64,000 bases of DNA from DASVFB01 sp963766345 (GTDB lineage Bacteria; Actinomycetota; Thermoleophilia; Gaiellales; Gaiellaceae). The DNA lies in contig CAVXZL010000005.1 of the NCBI GenBank assembly GCA_963766345.1, forward strand, positions 1 through 64,000, written 5' to 3'. The number at the start of each line of letters is the position of its first letter. The first letter of the stretch is position 1. A program made the position numbers and the translations under genes. Shown piece after piece: positions 36,470 to 45,660 of the stretch. Under the pieces are notes generated by a model, which worked only from the letters and a program-made list of their open reading frames with translations, had not been told where the DNA came from and did no database searches.

Positions 36470-37200
36470 CGGTTGTGACAGACGGCCTCGACGTTGTTGC
36501 CGTCAGGGTCGAGGACGAACGCGCCGTAGTAAACGGCGTGGTAGACGGGCCGCTCACCGGGCGGCCCGTTGCTCTCGTAGCCCGCCGCGACGGCGGCGCG
36601 GTGAAACTGGTCCACCGTCTCGTTGTCGGGCACGCCGAAGGCGATGTGCAGGTTCTCGGTCCGCGGCCGGCCGTCGTGCACGAGCGCGTACGACCGTCCG
36701 CCGCCGGCGATGTGGAAGCGCTCTGGCCGCGTCTGCGCGATACGCACGCCGACCACCGGCGCGATCGTCTCGTAGAAGCGCTTGGTCGCATCGAGGTCGG
36801 AGACGCCGATCCACATGTGATCGATGTAGTTGTCGCCGGGGCGCGGCTCTTCGGTGTGGATCGCCTCGGCGCTGTTGCCGTCCGGGTCGCGCAGAAAGCC
36901 GCCGTAGTAGGTCTCCGAGTACTGCGGCCGCTCGCCCGGCTCGCCGTCGCTCTCGTATCCCGCGTCGACGCCCGCGTGCCAGAACGCTTCGACGTCGGCA
37001 CGCGAGCGCGCGACGAACGCGACGTGCAGGTTCCGCGTGACGGGCTTCTCGTCGCCGGCCTGCGAGATGCCGAAGTCGTTCCACTCGTCGAAGTGCTCGC
37101 CCGGGTGTGTGATCTCGTAGCCGAGCACGCGCAGCACGAGCTCGTAGAACCGCCTGCTCGCGCCGCGGTCGGAGACGCGGATCCCGACGTGATCCCACAT
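36466..37200 (-). CDS. Two-domain VOC/glyoxalase-like protein
   Basis: 244 residues with two glyoxalase-type betaalphabetabetabeta domains, one starting WDHVGIRVSDRGASRRFYELVL and the other IDHMWIGVSDLDATKRFYETI. Each ends in DPDGNSAEAIH or DPDGNNVEAVCH, which carry the metal-ligand Glu. It could be a dioxygenase, epimerase or resistance protein, and the substrate is unknown. Confidence 0.85.
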   Translation of the reverse strand: MWDHVGIRVSDRGASRRFYELVLRVLGYEITHPGEHFDEWNDFGISQAGDEKPVTRNLHVAFVARSRADVEAFWHAGVDAGYESDGEPGERPQYSETYYGGFLRDPDGNSAEAIHTEEPRPGDNYIDHMWIGVSDLDATKRFYETIAPVVGVRIAQTRPERFHIAGGGRSYALVHDGRPRTENLHIAFGVPDNETVDQFHRAAVAAGYESNGPPGERPVYHAVYYGAFVLDPDGNNVEAVCHNR

Positions 37201-37220
37201 GTCCGTGAGATTCTTCCAGC

Positions 37221-38744
37221 GTGATCCTCGAGAACGGGGTCATCCGCACGCTCGACCCGTCGCTGCCGGTCGCGCGGTCGCTCGCGATCGCCGGCGACCG
37301 CATCGCAGGCGGCGTGGGCACGCACGAGACGGCGCTTGCCTCGCCGGAGGTCGTCGATCTCGGCGGCCGCTGCGTGCTTCCGGGGTTCACGGACTCGCAC
37401 GTCCACTTCGTCGCGTGGGCGCTCGCGCAACACGAGGTGCGCTTCGAGGGGACGCGGACGCTCGAGGAGGCCGTCGAGCGCGTGCGGGCGGCGGTTGGAT
37501 CCGTGCCGCCGGGAGGCTGGCTGCGGGGCCGCGGCTGGCGCGACGGCGACTGGTCTCCTTCGGTCGCACCGACACGGCAGGTGCTCGACGCGGTGACCGG
37601 CGACGTCCCGACGGCGCTGACGGCCCGCGACGGCCATTCGCTGTGGCTGAACTCGGCTGCGCTCGCGCACGGCGACGGCGACCTGCGCGCCGAGGGCGGC
37701 GTCGTCGAGGTCGACGAGCAGGGCGAGCCGACCGGCGTCCTGCGCGAGGAGTCGGCGTGGCTCTTCCGCGAGAAGTTCGTCGAGGCGTCGTACAGCGAGA
37801 GCGAGGCGCTGGCCGCGGTGCGCGAAGGGCTCAAGCTCGCTGCGTCGCGCGGCGTGACGGCGATCCACGCGGCGGTCACGAACGAGGACCGCTGGATCGG
37901 CGGACTGCCGTTCTTCGAGCAGTTGGACTCTGTTGACGGGTTGACCCTGCGTGTGTGGCAGTGGATCCCGCACCAGTACGCGCGGGAGGTCGTGCAGCTC
38001 GGACTGCGCTCGCGCTTCGGCAGCCCATTCCTCCGGCTCGGGGCGCTGAAGGCGTTCATGGACGGCACGCTCGGCTCGCAGACCGCGCTGCTCCTCGACG
38101 GCAGCGGCGTGCGCATCACGTCGCGCGAGGAGCTCGAGGAGCTGATCCGCGTCGGCGCGCAGGCGCGCTTTCCCGTCGCCGTGCACGCGATCGGCGATCA
38201 GGCCAACCGCGACGCGCTCGACGCGTTCGAGTCGACGCAGGACGTGTGGCGCCCGCTCGGCCTCCGGCATCGCATCGAGCACGCGCAATGCCTCGCGCCG
38301 GAGGACGTGCCGCGCTTCGCGCAGCTCGGGATCGCGGCGTCGGTGCAGTTCGTGCATGCGACGTCGGACCGCGCGCTCATCGAGCGCTTCTGGCCGGACC
38401 GCGCGGACCGCGCGTACCGGTTCCGCTCGCTCTGGGAGAGCGGCGCCGTCGTCGCGAACGGCTCGGACGCTCCGGTCGAGGAGCTCGATCCGCTCGCGGG
38501 CATCCGCTCGGGCCTCGCGTGGCGCGAGGAGGAGGCGCTGACGCTCGAGCAGGCGCTCGAGGCGACCTGCGTCACGCCGGCGTGGCTCACGTACGAGGAG
38601 CGCCGTCGCGGCAAGCTCCTCCCCGGCTACCTCGCGGACCTCGTCGTGCTCTCGACGGATCCGTTCGAGGACCTCGACGGCTGCGAGGTCGTCGCGACGA
38701 TGACGGGCGGTCGCTGGGTCCATAACCCGCCGCCCTGGGAGTAG
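37221..38744 (+). CDS. Amidohydrolase (YtcJ-like)
   Basis: 507-residue metal-dependent hydrolase. The metal site HxH is in PGFTDSHVHFVAW. ARDGHSLWLNSAAL, VHAIGDQANRDAL and the final Asp in VANGSDAPVEELDPLAGI follow the amidohydrolase TIM barrel, as in YtcJ/exoenzyme regulatory-type proteins. The natural substrate is unknown. The GTG start lies 20 bases past the divergent VOC start, and the acetamidase follows, so an amide- or hydantoin-like degradation unit is plausible. Confidence 0.9.
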   Translation: MILENGVIRTLDPSLPVARSLAIAGDRIAGGVGTHETALASPEVVDLGGRCVLPGFTDSHVHFVAWALAQHEVRFEGTRTLEEAVERVRAAVGSVPPGGWLRGRGWRDGDWSPSVAPTRQVLDAVTGDVPTALTARDGHSLWLNSAALAHGDGDLRAEGGVVEVDEQGEPTGVLREESAWLFREKFVEASYSESEALAAVREGLKLAASRGVTAIHAAVTNEDRWIGGLPFFEQLDSVDGLTLRVWQWIPHQYAREVVQLGLRSRFGSPFLRLGALKAFMDGTLGSQTALLLDGSGVRITSREELEELIRVGAQARFPVAVHAIGDQANRDALDAFESTQDVWRPLGLRHRIEHAQCLAPEDVPRFAQLGIAASVQFVHATSDRALIERFWPDRADRAYRFRSLWESGAVVANGSDAPVEELDPLAGIRSGLAWREEEALTLEQALEATCVTPAWLTYEERRRGKLLPGYLADLVVLSTDPFEDLDGCEVVATMTGGRWVHNPPPWE

Positions 38745-38756
38745 GATCGCGGCGCG

Positions 38757-39677
38757 ATGGCGGTCGCAACCGAACATCGCGTCTCGCGCGACGACGTGAT
38801 CTGGAGCTTCGGGCCGAACCTCGAGCCCGTGCTCGAGGTCGAGCCGGGCGCCGTCGTCACGTTCGAGACGAACGACTGCTTCACCGGTCAGATCGCGTCC
38901 GAGGAGGACCTCGTCACGGCGATCGACTTCGCGCGAGTGAACAGCGCGACGGGGCCGGTGGCGGTGCGCGGCGCGGAGCCCGGCGATTCGCTCGTCGTCG
39001 AGATCCTCGACGTGCGCCCGGGGCCGCGCGGGTTCGCGACGATCATCCCCGAGTTCGGCCAGCTGATCGACGACGTGGAGTCGCCGGTGACGTTCGTCTT
39101 CGAGGTCGAGGGCGACACCGTGCGCATGAACGAGCGCATCTCGTTCCAGGCGCGGCCCATGGTCGGCGTCGTCGGCGTCGCGACCGGCGGCGAGGAGGTC
39201 GCGAACGGCTGGGCCGGGCGGCACGGCGGCAACCTCGACAACCACCTCCACGGCCGCGGCGCGCGCATCTACTTCCCGGTGCAACAGCCCGGCGGGATGT
39301 TCGCGGTCGGCGACATGCATGCCGCGATGGGCGACGGCGAGATCTGCGGGACGGGCGTCGAGATCGCCGGCGAGCTGGACGTCCGCTTCGACCTCGTCAA
39401 GGGCAAGCAGGCGAAGTGGCCCGTGACGGAGCTCGAGCGCGCTTGGGTCACGCACGCGACGTCGGGCGGCGACGTGCAGGAGGCGCTGCAGCTGGCGAGC
39501 GAGGAGGCGGCCCGGGCGCTCGTCGACGAGTGGGGCTTCAGCAAGGAGGAGGCGTTCGTCTTCCTCTCGGTGGCGTGCGACCTGAACATCTGCCAGGCGT
39601 GCCAGCCGTCGCCTTTCTCGTCGATCGCGCGCGTCGCGATCCCGAAGACGTCGGCGACGCCGCGTCCGTTCGCCTAA
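38757..39677 (+). CDS. Acetamidase/formamidase family protein
   Basis: 306 residues. It matches the FmdA/AmdA family by the opening PVLEVEPGAVVTFETNDCFTGQI, GGNLDNHLHGRGARIYFPVQQPGGMFAVGDMHAAMGDGEICGTGVE and the C-terminal VACDLNICQACQP. The enzyme would release ammonia from small amides. It lies 12 bases after the amidohydrolase, so they are likely cotranscribed. Confidence 0.93.
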   Translation: MAVATEHRVSRDDVIWSFGPNLEPVLEVEPGAVVTFETNDCFTGQIASEEDLVTAIDFARVNSATGPVAVRGAEPGDSLVVEILDVRPGPRGFATIIPEFGQLIDDVESPVTFVFEVEGDTVRMNERISFQARPMVGVVGVATGGEEVANGWAGRHGGNLDNHLHGRGARIYFPVQQPGGMFAVGDMHAAMGDGEICGTGVEIAGELDVRFDLVKGKQAKWPVTELERAWVTHATSGGDVQEALQLASEEAARALVDEWGFSKEEAFVFLSVACDLNICQACQPSPFSSIARVAIPKTSATPRPFA

Positions 39678-39696
39678 CGGATCGCGTCTCGGCCAG

Positions 39697-39725
39697 ACAT
39701 GTCCGGGGTCTGACCCCAGACATGT
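39697..39725. repeat. CTG-loop palindrome
   Basis: ACATGTCC, stem GGGGT, loop CTG (39710-39712), stem ACCCC, AGACATGT. One mismatch in the outer arms. Just past the acetamidase stop. Confidence 0.9.
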
Positions 39726-39840
39726 CCCGTCGAGCAGCGTTGCCGGTGACAAAGGCGTGACGATTCATCCACGAAACCGTCGCCCGGCGAGCCGCGGTGT
39801 CCTGCGGCAGCGCGGCCGCCGAGAGCCGGGCGTCTCTTCG

Positions 39841-39874
39841 GGACAGGGCCGGGGTCTGACCCCGAACATAGCCC
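39841..39874. repeat. CTG-loop palindrome, degenerate flanks
   Basis: GGACAGGGCC, stem GGGGT, loop CTG, stem ACCCC, then GAACATAGCCC. The core is perfect, the outer arms are weak. It lies just before the M20 peptidase stop. Confidence 0.8.
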
Positions 39875-39886
39875 GTATGGACGTGG

Positions 39887-41212
39887 CTACTTGAGCGCGG
39901 AGAGGCGCGTGTAGAGCTCGCGCGCGATGTCCACTCCGAGCGGCAGGTACTCGAGGAGGACGCGTTCGTTCGGCGAGTGGATGTTCGACTCCGGTGTCGC
40001 GATGCCCGTGAGAATCGTCGGAATGCCGTTGTCGACGAGCGCCGGGACGATCGGCAGCGTCCCGCCCGACCGCGAGAGCAGCGGCCTCGTCCCCATCACG
40101 TGCTCGAACGCCTCGAGCGCGATCTGCACGGCCGGCTCGTCCGGCGACACGAGTCCCGGCGGCGCGGCGCCGCGGAGCTGCAGCTCGATCTCGGCACCTG
40201 CGGGCGCCGCCTCGCGGATCAGCCGCTCGACGGCCGCAGCGATCGTGCTTATGTCCTGTCCCGGCGCGAGCCGCACGGAGAAGTTGGCCTGCGCAGCGAC
40301 CGGGATCGTCGTGTTCGGGAGCCCCGGCTTGCCGCCGAGGATCCCGTTGACGTCGACCGACGGCTCGGCCGTCGTGCGCAGGTGGAACTCGTCCGCAGCG
40401 CCGGCGTCGTACGGCACCGCGCCCGCGCCGCGGAGCGCATCGGCACCGGAGGTGAGCTCGTTCCAGCTCGCGCGTTCCTCGTCGGACGGCGGCTCGATGC
40501 CCTCGCGTAACGCCTCGGGCAAGCGCCCGTCGCGCGGCATGATGCCGCCGAGCGCCTGCATCAGCGCATGCGTCGCGTTGAGCGCGGCGTTGCCGAAGAT
40601 GCCGGAGTGAAGGTCGCGCGCCCCGCTTCGAACCTGCAGCTCGAATGACATCACGCCGCGCGTCCCCGTGCACACCGCCGGCACGCCGCGGCGTTCCATC
40701 GCCGAGTCGAAGATGATGCACGCGTCGGCACCGCGCTCGTCGTTCGCGAGGAACTCGACGATCGACTGCCCGCCGATCTCCTCCTCGCCGTCGCACGCGA
40801 TCCGCAGATGAACGGGCAGCGCACCGTCCGCGGCGAGGAGGGCTGCGCCCTTCAGGAGCGTCCAGAGCTGGCCCTTGTCGTCCGCCACGCCGCGCGCATA
40901 GATCCACTCGTCGCGAATCGTCGGCTCGAACGGCTCGCTGTCCCAGAGCTCGAGCGGCGCCGGCGGCTGCACGTCGAAGTGGCCGTAGACGAGGATCGTG
41001 GGCGCGTCGCCGTCGCCCGACGACGCGGGAATGTCCCCGATGACAAGCGGCTGCGAGTCGGTCTCCTGCAGCTCCGCCTCTCCCCCCGCACGGCGAACGA
41101 AGTCGCGCACCCACTCCCCCGCCCGGCGAACGTCGCCAGCATGCTGCGGATCCGCGCTGACGCTCGGAATCCGCAGCAGCTCGGAGAGCTCGTCGAGCCA
41201 GGCCTGGTCCAC
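39887..41212 (-). CDS. M20 family dipeptidase
   Basis: 441-residue zinc peptidase of the ArgE/DapE/CPG2 group. Metal ligands: His in LVYGHFDVQPP and Asp in YARGVADDKGQL, then CDGEEEIGGQ, ACIIFDSAME and a late NIHSPNERV. The insert domain (RSGARDLHSGIFGNAALNA) is the dimerisation lid. It resembles the dipeptidases used in peptide recycling, with the exact substrate unknown. It is a single gene flanked by palindromes and hairpins. Confidence 0.9.
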   Translation of the reverse strand: MDQAWLDELSELLRIPSVSADPQHAGDVRRAGEWVRDFVRRAGGEAELQETDSQPLVIGDIPASSGDGDAPTILVYGHFDVQPPAPLELWDSEPFEPTIRDEWIYARGVADDKGQLWTLLKGAALLAADGALPVHLRIACDGEEEIGGQSIVEFLANDERGADACIIFDSAMERRGVPAVCTGTRGVMSFELQVRSGARDLHSGIFGNAALNATHALMQALGGIMPRDGRLPEALREGIEPPSDEERASWNELTSGADALRGAGAVPYDAGAADEFHLRTTAEPSVDVNGILGGKPGLPNTTIPVAAQANFSVRLAPGQDISTIAAAVERLIREAAPAGAEIELQLRGAAPPGLVSPDEPAVQIALEAFEHVMGTRPLLSRSGGTLPIVPALVDNGIPTILTGIATPESNIHSPNERVLLEYLPLGVDIARELYTRLSALK

Positions 41213-41353
41213 GAGCGAGGAGTCTAAGCATCCTCAGCGCAACATCTCGCCGGCAGGGCGGCTTCGCCGCCCTGCTCATTCACATAGCGCGAAGCAACGC
41301 GCCCGCAAGAGCCGCCCAATGCACGCGCGCGAAGCGCGCCTGCATGGTCTCAG

Positions 41354-41382
41354 TCGCGCGAAGTGCGGAGCACTTCGCGCGA
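41354..41382 (-). terminator. Strong hairpin after the sigma factor gene
   Basis: Perfect 13-bp stem TCGCGCGAAGTGC / GCACTTCGCGCGA with loop GGA, 22 bases past the sigma factor stop. Further hairpins (GGCGGCTTCGCCGCC near 41258; GCGCGCGAAGCGCGC near 41326) fill the rest of the gap 41213-41403. Confidence 0.75.
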
Positions 41383-41403
41383 AAGCCGAAGCGAAGCGAG
41401 GCG

Positions 41404-42480
41404 CTAGGCGACGTCGCGCAAAATCTGCGCGTCCGCGAGCGCGCGGAGCTTCTTCAGCGTCTGATTCTCGATCTGCCGGATGCGCTCGCGCGTCACGTTG
41501 AACGTGCGCCCGACCTCGTCGAGCGTGCGCGGGTGCTTGCCGTCGAGCCCGTAGCGGAGGATCAGCACCTGGCGCTCGCGCACGGAGAGCTTGTGCAGCA
41601 GCTTCTCGAGCGTCTCGCGGCGGAGCGTCGTCTCCGCGGCCTCGTCGGGAAGCGGCGCGCTCTCGTCGGTGATGAAGTGGCCGAACTCCGACTCCTCCTC
41701 GTCTCCGACCGGCTTCTCCAGCGAGACCGGCGTCTGCGAGCTGCGGCGGATCTGCTCCACCTCGTCCGGCGACAGGTCGAGATCGAACGCGATCTCGGCA
41801 GCCGTCGGCTCGCGGCCGAGCTCGGCGCGGAGCTTGCGCTCCGAGCGGACGATCTTGTTCAGCTTCTCGACGACGTGGACGGGCATGCGGATCGTGCGCG
41901 CCTTGTCGGCGAGCGCCCGCGCGACGGCCTGGCGGATCCACCACGTCGCGTAGGTCGAGAACTTGAAGCCCTTGCGGTAGTCGAACTTCTCGGCTGCGCG
42001 GACGAGGCCGATCGTCCCCTCCTGGATCAGGTCGAGGAAGGGCAGGCCCTGGTTGCGGTAGCGCTTCGCGATCGAGACGACGAGGCGCAGGTTCGCCTCG
42101 ATCATCTCCTGCTTCGCGCGATGCTCGCCGCGCTCGATGCGCTTCGCGAGCTCCACCTCCTGCGCCGCCGTGAGCAGCTCGACGCGGCCGATGTCCTTGA
42201 GGAACAGCTGCAACGAGTCCGTCGACGTCTCCATCGCCGACTCGCGAGGCTGCTCGTCGAGATCGGCGGCAGCCGCCGACACGATCTCGACCTGTTGCTC
42301 CTCGAACGCCTGGTACAGCTCGTCGAGCTGTCCGGTCTCGAGGTCGTAATCGTCGAACGCGAGTGCGATCTCCTCCGCCGTGACCGTGCCGTTCTCACGG
42401 CCGGACTCGATCAGCGCGCGCGCCTCGTCCGTAGCGAGGACGTCCTCGACGCGCCTTGGCTCTGCCTGAACCTGGGTCAA
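41404..42480 (-). CDS. rpoD: Principal RNA polymerase sigma factor
   Basis: About 358 residues. Region 1.2 is DSLQLFLKDIGRVELLTAAQEVELAKRIE. Region 2 (LRLVVSIAKRYRNQGLPFLDLIQEGTIGLVRAAEKFDYRKGFKFSTYATWWIRQAVARALAD) is the housekeeping type. Region 3 and region 4 (REVLILRYGLDG, TRERIRQIENQTLKKLR) are complete. Start is uncertain. I use TTG 42480 with GGGGGAG upstream. GTG 42519 and TTG 42558 are in frame. An acidic region lies before region 1.2. Housekeeping role is inferred from region 2 and 4 sequence. Confidence 0.93.
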   Translation of the reverse strand: MTQVQAEPRRVEDVLATDEARALIESGRENGTVTAEEIALAFDDYDLETGQLDELYQAFEEQQVEIVSAAAADLDEQPRESAMETSTDSLQLFLKDIGRVELLTAAQEVELAKRIERGEHRAKQEMIEANLRLVVSIAKRYRNQGLPFLDLIQEGTIGLVRAAEKFDYRKGFKFSTYATWWIRQAVARALADKARTIRMPVHVVEKLNKIVRSERKLRAELGREPTAAEIAFDLDLSPDEVEQIRRSSQTPVSLEKPVGDEEESEFGHFITDESAPLPDEAAETTLRRETLEKLLHKLSVRERQVLILRYGLDGKHPRTLDEVGRTFNVTRERIRQIENQTLKKLRALADAQILRDVA

Positions 42481-42588
42481 ACGCTCCCCCACCCCTCTCG
42501 TCTGCCGATTGACGAGCACCTTCTTTCGAGCTGGCAGTGTTGCAACGAGTGCGGACAACCGCCATAGGCCGGACGGCTCATCTTTTTT

Positions 42589-43380
42589 TCATTTGGTCCT
42601 AACATTCTCAAGACGCTTTAACAGTAGCCGCGCTTCCTTTCCATAGTTGGATTTCTCGTTTTTCGCAAGGGCGAGGCGCAGTTCTTTCCTGGCCTGTCCG
42701 AACGCGCCGAGCCAGATCGAGAGCAATCCGAGGTGGAAGCGAACCGTCTGCGCTTGCGGGAAGCGGCGCACGAGCGGCCCGAGCCGGGCGAACGCGCGGG
42801 ACGGATCGTCCTTGTCGTAGAGGCCGACGGCGGCCGCTACCTGGGCGTCGGGATTGCCCGGCGCGAGCTTGGCCGCTCGCGCGAACAGCCGCTCCGCCGA
42901 GACCGGGCGCCCGCTCGCCTGGAGCCGGACGCCGCGGACGATCAGCCGGCGCACGGCCGTGTCCGCTCGGGCGCTGCTCGGCTCGAACTGCGGCAGGCCG
43001 CGCGGCGAGTCCGGGTGGAGTAGGTCGCCGGCGCGGACGGCGGACGGCGTGTCCGGCTCGAGCCGCTTCGCCTGCCGCCACGCCGCGAGTGCCGCCTCGT
43101 CATCGCGGCGCCAGAAGAGCGCCAGCCCGAGGTTGAGCCGCACGAACGACGAGCGCGGGCTCCGGTTCGCGAGGCTGCTCAGCCGCGGGACGTCGCCGAC
43201 CGCCCCTCTGACCTCGGCGGAGAGCGCCGCCGGCGCCGTCCAGTCCGCCGCGAACGGGGGCTTGCCCGGCCGCGGTCCGGGTGGATGATCGGCCGTGAGC
43301 GCGGTGACCGCCACGACGAGGCCGGCCGCCGCGGCGGCGATCACGCCGACGAGTGTGTAGATCCGGGCGCGGGGGGACAC
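42589..43380 (-). CDS. Membrane-anchored TPR-like protein
   Basis: 263 residues. One N-terminal helix (YTLVGVIAAAAAGLVVAVTAL) anchors a soluble domain with tetratricopeptide-like helices (LGLALFWRRDDEAALAAWRQAKRLEPDTP, FARAAKLAPGNPDAQVAAAVGLYDKDDP). It is probably an extracytoplasmic protein-binding scaffold, with the partner unknown. It precedes the sigma factor on the same strand by 108 bases, with an A/T-rich spacer. Confidence 0.8.
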   Translation of the reverse strand: MSPRARIYTLVGVIAAAAAGLVVAVTALTADHPPGPRPGKPPFAADWTAPAALSAEVRGAVGDVPRLSSLANRSPRSSFVRLNLGLALFWRRDDEAALAAWRQAKRLEPDTPSAVRAGDLLHPDSPRGLPQFEPSSARADTAVRRLIVRGVRLQASGRPVSAERLFARAAKLAPGNPDAQVAAAVGLYDKDDPSRAFARLGPLVRRFPQAQTVRFHLGLLSIWLGAFGQARKELRLALAKNEKSNYGKEARLLLKRLENVRTK

Positions 43381-43418
43381 CGGAAGAACCTAGCCGCCGC
43401 TACCGTTTTCAACAGGAC

Positions 43419-44591
43419 ATGCCGACCTACCGCGAGCACCTGGCCCAGATCAAGAGCGAGATCGAGCAGATCGACTCGCGCCCGCTGTCCGACGCGCTGG
43501 CCGCGGACTCGCCGCCGCTCTTGATCGACGTCCGCGAGCAGGACGAGTGGGACGAGGGCCACATCCCGAGTGCCGTCCACATCCCACGCGGCAACCTCGA
43601 GTCCCGCATCGAGCGGATCGCACGCGACCGGTCGCAGCCAATCGTCATCTACTGCGCTGCCGGAAACCGGTCGGCCTACGCGGCGAAGACGCTCGAGGAG
43701 CTCGGCTACGAGCACGTCAGCTCGCACGCGCCGGGCTACACGGGCTGGAAGCGGGACGGCTTCCCGACCGAGCTCTCGCGCGCGCTCGAGCCCGAGCAGC
43801 GCCGCCGCTACTCGCGGCACCTGCTCATCCCCGAGGTCGGTGAGACCGGTCAGCTGAAGCTGCTCGACTCGCGCGTGCTGCTGATCGGCGCCGGCGGCCT
43901 CGGCTCGCCGTCATCGCTCTACCTCGCAGCCGCAGGCGTCGGCACGCTCGGCATCGTCGACGCCGACGTCGTCGACGAGACGAACCTCCAGCGCCAGATC
44001 GTCCACTCGACCGCGCGCCTCGGCGAGCCGAAGGTGCGCTCGGCGGCCGAGACGATCGAGGCGCTGAACCCGGACGTCAACGTCGTCCAGTTCGAGGAGC
44101 GCCTGACGTCCGAGAACGCCGACCGGATCATCGGAGCCGGCTGGGACGTGATCGTCGATGGCGCCGACAACTTCCCGACGCGGTACCTCGTGAACGACGC
44201 CTCGGTCTGGCACGACGTGCCGGTCGTCCATGGCTCGATCTACCGCTTCGAGGGCCAGGTGACGGTCTTCAAGCCGAAGGAGGGGCCGTGCTACCGGTGC
44301 CTGTTCCCGCAGCCGCCGCCGCCCGAGCTGGCGCCGTCGTGCGCCGAGGGCGGCGTGCTCGGCGTCCTGCCGGGGATCATCGGCTCGCTGCAGGCGAACG
44401 AGACGCTGAAGCTCGCGCTCGGGATCGGCAATCCGCTGATCGGACGGCTGATGCTCTTCGACGCGCTGACGGCGACCTTCGACGAGGTGGCGCTGCGCCG
44501 GGACCCGAACTGCCCGGTCTGCGGCGACTCGCCGACCATCACCGAGTACATCGACTACGTCGAGTTCTGCGCCGGACCGACACACGCGTGA
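43419..44591 (+). CDS. N-terminal rhodanese fused to MoeB/ThiF-type E1 enzyme
   Basis: 390 residues. Rhodanese domain at residues 10-110 has the persulfide Cys in YCAAGNRSAYAAKTLEEL (Cys79). The E1 domain from about 125 has GAGGLGSPSSLYLAAAGVG, VDGADNFPTRYLVNDA, and two CxxC zinc pairs (CYRC and CPVC). It would adenylate the C-terminal Gly of the next gene product (CysO) and transfer sulfur to form a thiocarboxylate. Domain order is reversed compared with MoeZ, where rhodanese is C-terminal. The ATG at 43419 is weak for ribosome site. GTGA overlap with cysO. Confidence 0.93.
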   Translation: MPTYREHLAQIKSEIEQIDSRPLSDALAADSPPLLIDVREQDEWDEGHIPSAVHIPRGNLESRIERIARDRSQPIVIYCAAGNRSAYAAKTLEELGYEHVSSHAPGYTGWKRDGFPTELSRALEPEQRRRYSRHLLIPEVGETGQLKLLDSRVLLIGAGGLGSPSSLYLAAAGVGTLGIVDADVVDETNLQRQIVHSTARLGEPKVRSAAETIEALNPDVNVVQFEERLTSENADRIIGAGWDVIVDGADNFPTRYLVNDASVWHDVPVVHGSIYRFEGQVTVFKPKEGPCYRCLFPQPPPPELAPSCAEGGVLGVLPGIIGSLQANETLKLALGIGNPLIGRLMLFDALTATFDEVALRRDPNCPVCGDSPTITEYIDYVEFCAGPTHA

Positions 44592-44857
44592 GCATCGTCC
44601 GCATCCCACCGACGCTGCGCGACGAGGCGGGCGGCGAGCGTCAGGTTCTCGCCGAGGGCGCCACCGTCCGCGAGGTGCTCGACGACCTCGCCGACCGCTA
44701 TCCCGCGCTCGCCGCGCGGATCCTCGACAACGGCGGCATCGCTCCGTTCGTGAACGTGTACGTCGAGGGCGAGGACGTGCGCACACGCGAGGGCCTCGAC
44801 ACTCCCGTCGGCGACGCCTCGACGGTGATCCTGCTGCCGGCCATGGCCGGCGGTTGA
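44588..44857 (+). CDS. cysO: Ubiquitin-like sulfur carrier protein
   Basis: 89 residues of the MoaD/ThiS/CysO fold, ending in the required Gly-Gly (PAMAGG). RIPPTLRDEAGGERQVLAEGATVREVLDDL and VNVYVEGEDVR are typical. The thiocarboxylate on the last Gly would serve as the sulfur donor for cysteine synthesis by CysM, and Mec would later release cysteine. Coupled upstream (GTGA) and downstream (TTGA). Confidence 0.92.
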   Translation: MSIVRIPPTLRDEAGGERQVLAEGATVREVLDDLADRYPALAARILDNGGIAPFVNVYVEGEDVRTREGLDTPVGDASTVILLPAMAGG

Positions 44858-45660
44858 CGACGCCGGTCCAAAAGCTCTACGAGGTCTGGGCCGGCGACTC
44901 CGAGTTGCGCACTGCGCTCGGACAGAGCCTCGACCCGCGCGGCACGGACTGGCTCTTCGCGGTGTTCGCGGGGCTCGGCCCCCATGCAGGAGACCTCGTC
45001 CTCGACGCGGGCGCGCGCGACGCCGTCCACGCGATCAGGCTCGCGCGCGAGCAAGGCGTCCGCGCGGTCGCGCTCGATCCGCTACCGCTGCACTGCTCGC
45101 TCGCGCGGGAACGCATCGCCGATGCGGGCCTGACGGACGAGATCGACGTCGTCGAGGGAGCGCTCGAGGAGCTGCCTTTCGAGGACGCGTCGTTCGACTG
45201 GATCTGGTGCCGCGACGTGCTCGTCCACGTCGACGCGGAACGCGGGCTCGCCGAGTGCGCGCGCGTGCTCCGCCCCGGCGGCGCGTTGCTCGCATACGTG
45301 ACGCTCGCGACCGAGCGGCTCGAGCCGTTCGAGGCGGAGGAGCTCGTTCGCGGGTTGGCGCTGCGGCCGTCGAGCTTGGACGCTGCCCGGCTCGAAACGG
45401 CCGCGGAGGCCGCGGGCCTCGTGCTCCGCTCCGTCGAGCGGCTCGGCTCGGAGTGGCGCGAGCGGCTGCTCGAGGACGGCGAGTGGGACGTCCGCCGGGA
45501 CCTGCTCAAGCTCGCGCGTCTGAGGCGGCGTGACGCCACGCTCGTCGAGCGGTTCGGGGAGGAGGCCGTCGACGCCGCAGCCGGAGGGCTCGCCTGGGGC
45601 GTGTACCAGGTCCTCGGCAAGCTCTGCCCGACCGTGTACGTGTGGGAGCGTCGTGCGTAA
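44854..45660 (+). CDS. SAM-dependent methyltransferase within the cysteine operon
   Basis: 268 residues with an unusual SAM site (LVLDAGARDAVHAIRLAREQGVR) and ALEELPFEDASFDWIWCRDVLVHVDAERGLAECARVLRPGGALL. The first glycine motif is altered (DAGARDA in place of DxGxGxG), so SAM binding should be confirmed. TTG start overlaps the CysO stop as TTGA, and cysM begins 8 bases before this gene ends. No cysteine-pathway role for a methyltransferase is known to me. Confidence 0.82.
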   Translation: MTTPVQKLYEVWAGDSELRTALGQSLDPRGTDWLFAVFAGLGPHAGDLVLDAGARDAVHAIRLAREQGVRAVALDPLPLHCSLARERIADAGLTDEIDVVEGALEELPFEDASFDWIWCRDVLVHVDAERGLAECARVLRPGGALLAYVTLATERLEPFEAEELVRGLALRPSSLDAARLETAAEAAGLVLRSVERLGSEWRERLLEDGEWDVRRDLLKLARLRRRDATLVERFGEEAVDAAAGGLAWGVYQVLGKLCPTVYVWERRA

